From Paraburkholderia ribeironis (GTDB lineage: Bacteria > Pseudomonadota > Gammaproteobacteria > Burkholderiales > Burkholderiaceae): DNA of 64,000 nucleotides. The stretch is taken from positions 17,905 to 81,904 of the forward strand of contig NZ_CYGX02000044.1 in the NCBI RefSeq assembly GCF_900019265.1. The letters are read 5' to 3'. Under the pieces are notes generated by a model. It saw only the letters and a list, made by a program, of their open reading frames with translations. It was not told the DNA's origin and ran no database searches. Positions 61,009-64,000 of the stretch are shown one piece after another (position 1 is the stretch's first letter; each line of letters opens with the position of its first letter). A program made the position numbers and the translations under genes.

Positions 61009-63203
61009 CCACAAATCGCACGTTGATCGCCCTGGCTGCCGGCATTCTGCTCACATGGCAGGGTTTCGCCCGCGCGGAGCAACCGGGCTCATCGAAGTCC
61101 CCAGATCCCGCTTCCGGCAAGTCCGGCCGAGAGTCGGACGCGTGGGGTAATTCGCCGGCAGCGCGAGATTCCGTCAAGCTGGTCCAGCCACAGACGCCGC
61201 AAAGTGCCGTCAAGCCTGGCAAGCCGCGGGCAACAAAGCCGCTGAACGCCCACGTCCTTAGCGGGCAACCCGCGTACAGGGCGACGAAAGACCCGGTGTG
61301 CTCGAACCTGCCCGCGAAATGGGATTGCGCGCAAACGCTTGCGGAGGCAGGACGGACCGCGCAGGCCTATGGGCTCTACCTGGAACTGCTTCGCGCCTGC
61401 ATGAATCCCGGCGAACTCTCGGGTACAGCATGGAAGGCGGCAAAAGCGCTGCCGCCGGCGGACGTGGACCGCCTGATTGCGGACCCCGTGTTCGAGAAGC
61501 CCTCGCTAAAGCAGGTCCGTAACGATCTGCGGCTGCAGCGCATGTACGCGGAGAACGAAGCGGGACACGATGCGAACGCCTTGGCCTACTCAAGAGCGCT
61601 TCGCGCAGATCCATCTGTCCAGCTGGATGCGTCGGCACTGGAAGTATCCGGCTGGCTCGAAGACCGCGCGCACGACGACCAGGCCGCAGAGGCGCTGTTT
61701 CGCGAGGCGCTGAAGACGGCGAAGGACCCGTCGTCGGCACGGCTCGGGCTCACGCTGTCGCTCATGCATCAAGAGCGGCTTGCGGAAGCAGAAGCCGAGT
61801 CGCGTGAGCTGTCCACGCAACAGGGCATGCGCCTGCACGCCACCATCGAGCTCGCCCTCGCCAAAGACTCGCACGACCCCGCACAGGTCGACGCTGCGCT
61901 CAAGCAGGTCGAAGCCGTCGGCGACCCGACGGAGCCAGCCACGCGTGCTCTCGCGGGCTGGGCGCTGCTCAATAGTGGTCGTCCCGCACGAGCCGAACAG
62001 ATTTTCTCAAAGCTTCATGAGGCAGCGCCCGAAAACGACGAATACATACAGGGTCTGGTGTTTGCCGCGGCCGCCAACCGCGATTATGGAACGCTCGGCA
62101 CGATTGTGAACGAGAGCCCCGGGAATATTCCACCGTCTGCCCGCCAGACGCTGGCCGATCACGACGCGCGCCTGGGACTCTACGACCGCGCTCGAGCCCT
62201 GATCGGTCATCCGTCCGAGGGGCAGGAGCCATCGCTGCAATCGCTGTTCACGCTGGATCGGAAATCCGGCACGGCCGGACAGGACAAGCTGACTGTCTGG
62301 ACCATTCCGCAACTTTCGGTCACGATGCTGGCGTCTCCATCGTTGACCGTGCGTATCGACGGCACCGCGCTTCGACTGGACGACGGTGTGCATCATGCGT
62401 GGGGGAAGCAACTGGGCGCTACGATGCGTACCGAGGTAGGTCAAGGCGTGCTGTTTGCCGGCGCGGAACTCGAAAAGCCCGGCGAAGGACCCGTCCAGTT
62501 GCTTGGCAAGGTTCAATATCAGTGGATTGACGAAAGCGAAGACGAGTTCTTGCGGCTGACCTTAAGCCGCGACAGCATCTACGATTCGCTTCGCGCGTTC
62601 GAGGGTGCACCTTCCTCTGGAACCGGACCGGCCATTTCATCCTCCATTGAGATCGCCGCGCGGCAGGCAATTGGACGTAGTGCCTTCCATTTCGGCGAAA
62701 CGCTGTCCGGCGGTGCTGTCACGGCAAGTGGAACTGCCGTCAATCCGTTTTATGCGGTCAGCCTCTCGCTCACCCGGGACTTTCGCGCGAAAGGCTGGAG
62801 CTGGCTCAATGCGGGGCCCGAGATACGCCTGAGCTCATACCGCTATGACGCCAACCGGTTCGACGGTCCGTATGGTGGCTACTGGAGTCCTGAATCGAAT
62901 CGCGAGGCTGGCCTCGTCTTTTACGCGCAGTCCGATGAGGGCGGGACGTTTCTGTTCAAGACGGGTGGCCGGTTCGGCTACGCAACGCGCGAACTTTTCA
63001 CAGGTCGCGCGTCGGGCGCATTTGGCGAGGACACCACGACCATCGCCGGACTGCTTGCCCGTCACCTGATCGTCGGTACCGGCATCGGATATCGCGCTTC
63101 GCCAGGCTACCACGACATGAGCGTCTTTGCCTGGCTGAAGATTCCGTTCGAGCCGCGCGGGCATCTCCGTGCGGCCGATCTCGTGACGCCGCGGGGTTTC
63201 TAG
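61005..63203 (+). CDS. bcsC: BcsC-like outer membrane exporter (TPR plus C-terminal barrel)
   Basis: 732 residues from ATG 61005, overlapping the bcsB stop (ATGA). Signal peptide (LIALAAGILLTWQGFARA), a Ser/Pro/Lys-rich linker, a helical TPR region (about residues 90-420), and a C-terminal beta barrel (from about 480) with LTRDFRAKGWSWLNAGPEIR and GYWSPESNREAGLVFYAQ, ending in Phe. The barrel is also related to the NfrA/PgaA type. It would carry the polysaccharide across the outer membrane. BcsC of enterobacteria is longer (about 1150 residues) with more TPRs. Confidence 0.8.
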   Translation: MTTNRTLIALAAGILLTWQGFARAEQPGSSKSPDPASGKSGRESDAWGNSPAARDSVKLVQPQTPQSAVKPGKPRATKPLNAHVLSGQPAYRATKDPVCSNLPAKWDCAQTLAEAGRTAQAYGLYLELLRACMNPGELSGTAWKAAKALPPADVDRLIADPVFEKPSLKQVRNDLRLQRMYAENEAGHDANALAYSRALRADPSVQLDASALEVSGWLEDRAHDDQAAEALFREALKTAKDPSSARLGLTLSLMHQERLAEAEAESRELSTQQGMRLHATIELALAKDSHDPAQVDAALKQVEAVGDPTEPATRALAGWALLNSGRPARAEQIFSKLHEAAPENDEYIQGLVFAAAANRDYGTLGTIVNESPGNIPPSARQTLADHDARLGLYDRARALIGHPSEGQEPSLQSLFTLDRKSGTAGQDKLTVWTIPQLSVTMLASPSLTVRIDGTALRLDDGVHHAWGKQLGATMRTEVGQGVLFAGAELEKPGEGPVQLLGKVQYQWIDESEDEFLRLTLSRDSIYDSLRAFEGAPSSGTGPAISSSIEIAARQAIGRSAFHFGETLSGGAVTASGTAVNPFYAVSLSLTRDFRAKGWSWLNAGPEIRLSSYRYDANRFDGPYGGYWSPESNREAGLVFYAQSDEGGTFLFKTGGRFGYATRELFTGRASGAFGEDTTTIAGLLARHLIVGTGIGYRASPGYHDMSVFAWLKIPFEPRGHLRAADLVTPRGF

Positions 63204-63397
63204 CGTTTTCGAGCTGTGGTGCGGTCGGGGCAGCGACGTGATCGCTGTTTTGGACACTGCAGTTCGATTCGAACCCAGGCGAACGTGAGCGCGAAGGCAA
63301 TGTCTGCTGTCAAAGGCGGAGGCGCCGTCTGAGTGTCCAAGAGATTGAGCAAACGAATAACGGTTCATGGCCGCGATGTGCCGGTCTGCTGGGCAAC
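63204..63397. other. Spacer after the bcs operon
   Basis: About 190 bases with no gene; no clear terminator hairpin was found. Confidence 0.4.
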
Positions 63398-63767
63398 TCA
63401 GCGGCCGTCAAAACAAGTCGGGCTATCAGATCGAAGTGCCTCTAACGGTTGCAGGACGTCGCGAATCGACAGCAGATCAGCGACGTATTGGTCTATCTTG
63501 TCGATGACGTCCGAGACCTGATCGACGAACGGCTCGTCCTGTGCGCCGACCGTCAGCCCTGCGTCGTTGATGAGCGTATGGGCGATGCTGTGCAGGCGCA
63601 ACAGATCGTCCCGCAGGCCTTCCGGGTCGCAAAGGCTGGAACGTACCTCATCGAGCCTACACGGCGTCGAGCATCCGCGTCGTGTCGTAGCCCGCATCCA
63701 GTGCTTCCAGCACGGCGGTGTCCGCCTCACCATAGGGCGTCGCGGTCACCGCAGCTCTTGCGCTCAT
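63398..63767 (-). pseudogene. Frameshifted small gene of unknown function
   Basis: From ATG 63767 the frame gives 36 residues (GEADTAVLEALDAGYDTTRM) and stops at 63657-63659. Coding composition continues in the next frame: RLDEVRSSLCDPEGLRDDLL, AHTLINDAGLTVGAQDEPF, VIDKIDQYVADLLSIRD. The two pieces together make a helical protein of about 123 residues with a single one-base shift near 63660. I do not recognise a function. A sequencing error would restore it. Confidence 0.6.
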
Positions 63768-64000
63768 GGAATCGTTACCCCATTACGTCGTCAGGGCGGG
63801 CCGCCTGGCCAAATAGCGCGTCGTTAATCCAGCTCTCCGGCGTCCGAGCACCATCGAGTGCGCAGAAGCGACGGGGAACTGGCCAGCGAAATCCGTCAGG
63901 GACAGCGGCGCAGCCGCAGCGAAAGTCCGAATGTACGGTTGCAATCTAACTTCCAGTCATTGCGAACTGAAAGCTTGGCAAGCCGGGTGCGTTTAGGTTT
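63768..64000. other. Window end, possible partial coding sequence
   Basis: A minus-strand frame just upstream of the frameshifted gene reads PESWINDALFGQAARPDDVM before a stop at about 63778. It looks like the C-terminal end of another small protein whose start would lie beyond the window edge or has decayed. Confidence 0.3.

Noticed and set aside
1..64000. CRISPR arrays, tRNA or rRNA genes, plasmid replication genes
   Set aside because: No regularly spaced repeats, cloverleaf-like genes, rRNA stretches or Rep/Par proteins were noticed by reading; a tRNA scan and covariance search would be needed to exclude small RNAs.

Overview
The window looks like part of the symbiotic replicon (symbiotic plasmid) of a legume-nodulating betaproteobacterium of the Paraburkholderia/Cupriavidus type. 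The grounds are a nodBCIJHASU operon ending in an APS kinase gene, which is the known beta-rhizobial gene order, a nod box in the nodD-nodB gap, and a complete nif/fix block that includes nifV and nifQ. This is an inference from gene content and order; no database was searched. Base composition is mixed. The nif and bcs blocks are GC-rich, while the auxin operon (1-5.4 kb) and a MATE transporter (55-56.4 kb) are visibly richer in AT.

Layout. 0.8-5.4 kb (minus): a three-gene operon iaaM-iaaH-carboxyltransferase, giving indole-3-acetamide-route auxin synthesis. 6.0-11.9 kb (minus): a tripartite RND efflux system (NodT-family outer membrane lipoprotein, periplasmic adaptor, RND pump). 12.1-21.4 kb (minus): nodB-C-I-J-H-A-S-U and a nodQ/cysC-type APS kinase, predicting Nod factors that are N-acylated, N-methylated, carbamoylated and sulfated. 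A nod box lies between nodB and divergent nodD (21.6-22.5 kb). 22.6-27 kb: an unassigned putative biosynthetic operon (heme-oxygenase-like oxidase, a decayed ATP-grasp gene, an intact ATP-grasp gene) with a divergent LysR regulator. 27.7-34.2 kb (plus): nifA, then nifE-nifN-nifX-DUF683-fdxB-nifQ. 34.4-40.7 kb: an IS66 remnant, two genes of unknown function, and nifV-nifW-fixABCX (minus). 41.2-46.0 kb (plus): nifB-fdxN-iscA-like-nifZ-nifT-unknown-DegT-like. 46.1-47.7 kb (minus): a three-gene operon of unknown function (unknown protein, ankyrin protein, FmdB zinc ribbon). 48.1-52.2 kb (plus): nifHDK. 52.2-54.1 kb: decayed metabolic genes. 54.2-56.4 kb: an OmpW porin behind an FNR-like site and a MATE transporter. 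57.3-63.2 kb (plus): a bcsA-bcsB-bcsC-like exopolysaccharide operon, followed by a frameshifted small gene.

Regulation readable from the sequence. NifA has the C-X11-C-X19-C-X4-C signature of oxygen-sensitive NifA proteins. Five good -24/-12 sigma-54 promoters can be seen: before nifE, before nifV and nifB (a divergent pair with two perfect TGT-N10-ACA NifA sites between them), and before nifH and the divergent unknown/ankyrin/FmdB operon (a second divergent pair). The last pair ties three poorly described genes to the nitrogenase regulon. Other points of interest are a DegT/StrS-fold protein lacking its PLP lysine inside the nifB operon, a duplicated NifZ domain, an IscA-like protein without its C-terminal cysteines, and the oxidase/ATP-grasp cluster between the nod and nif blocks.
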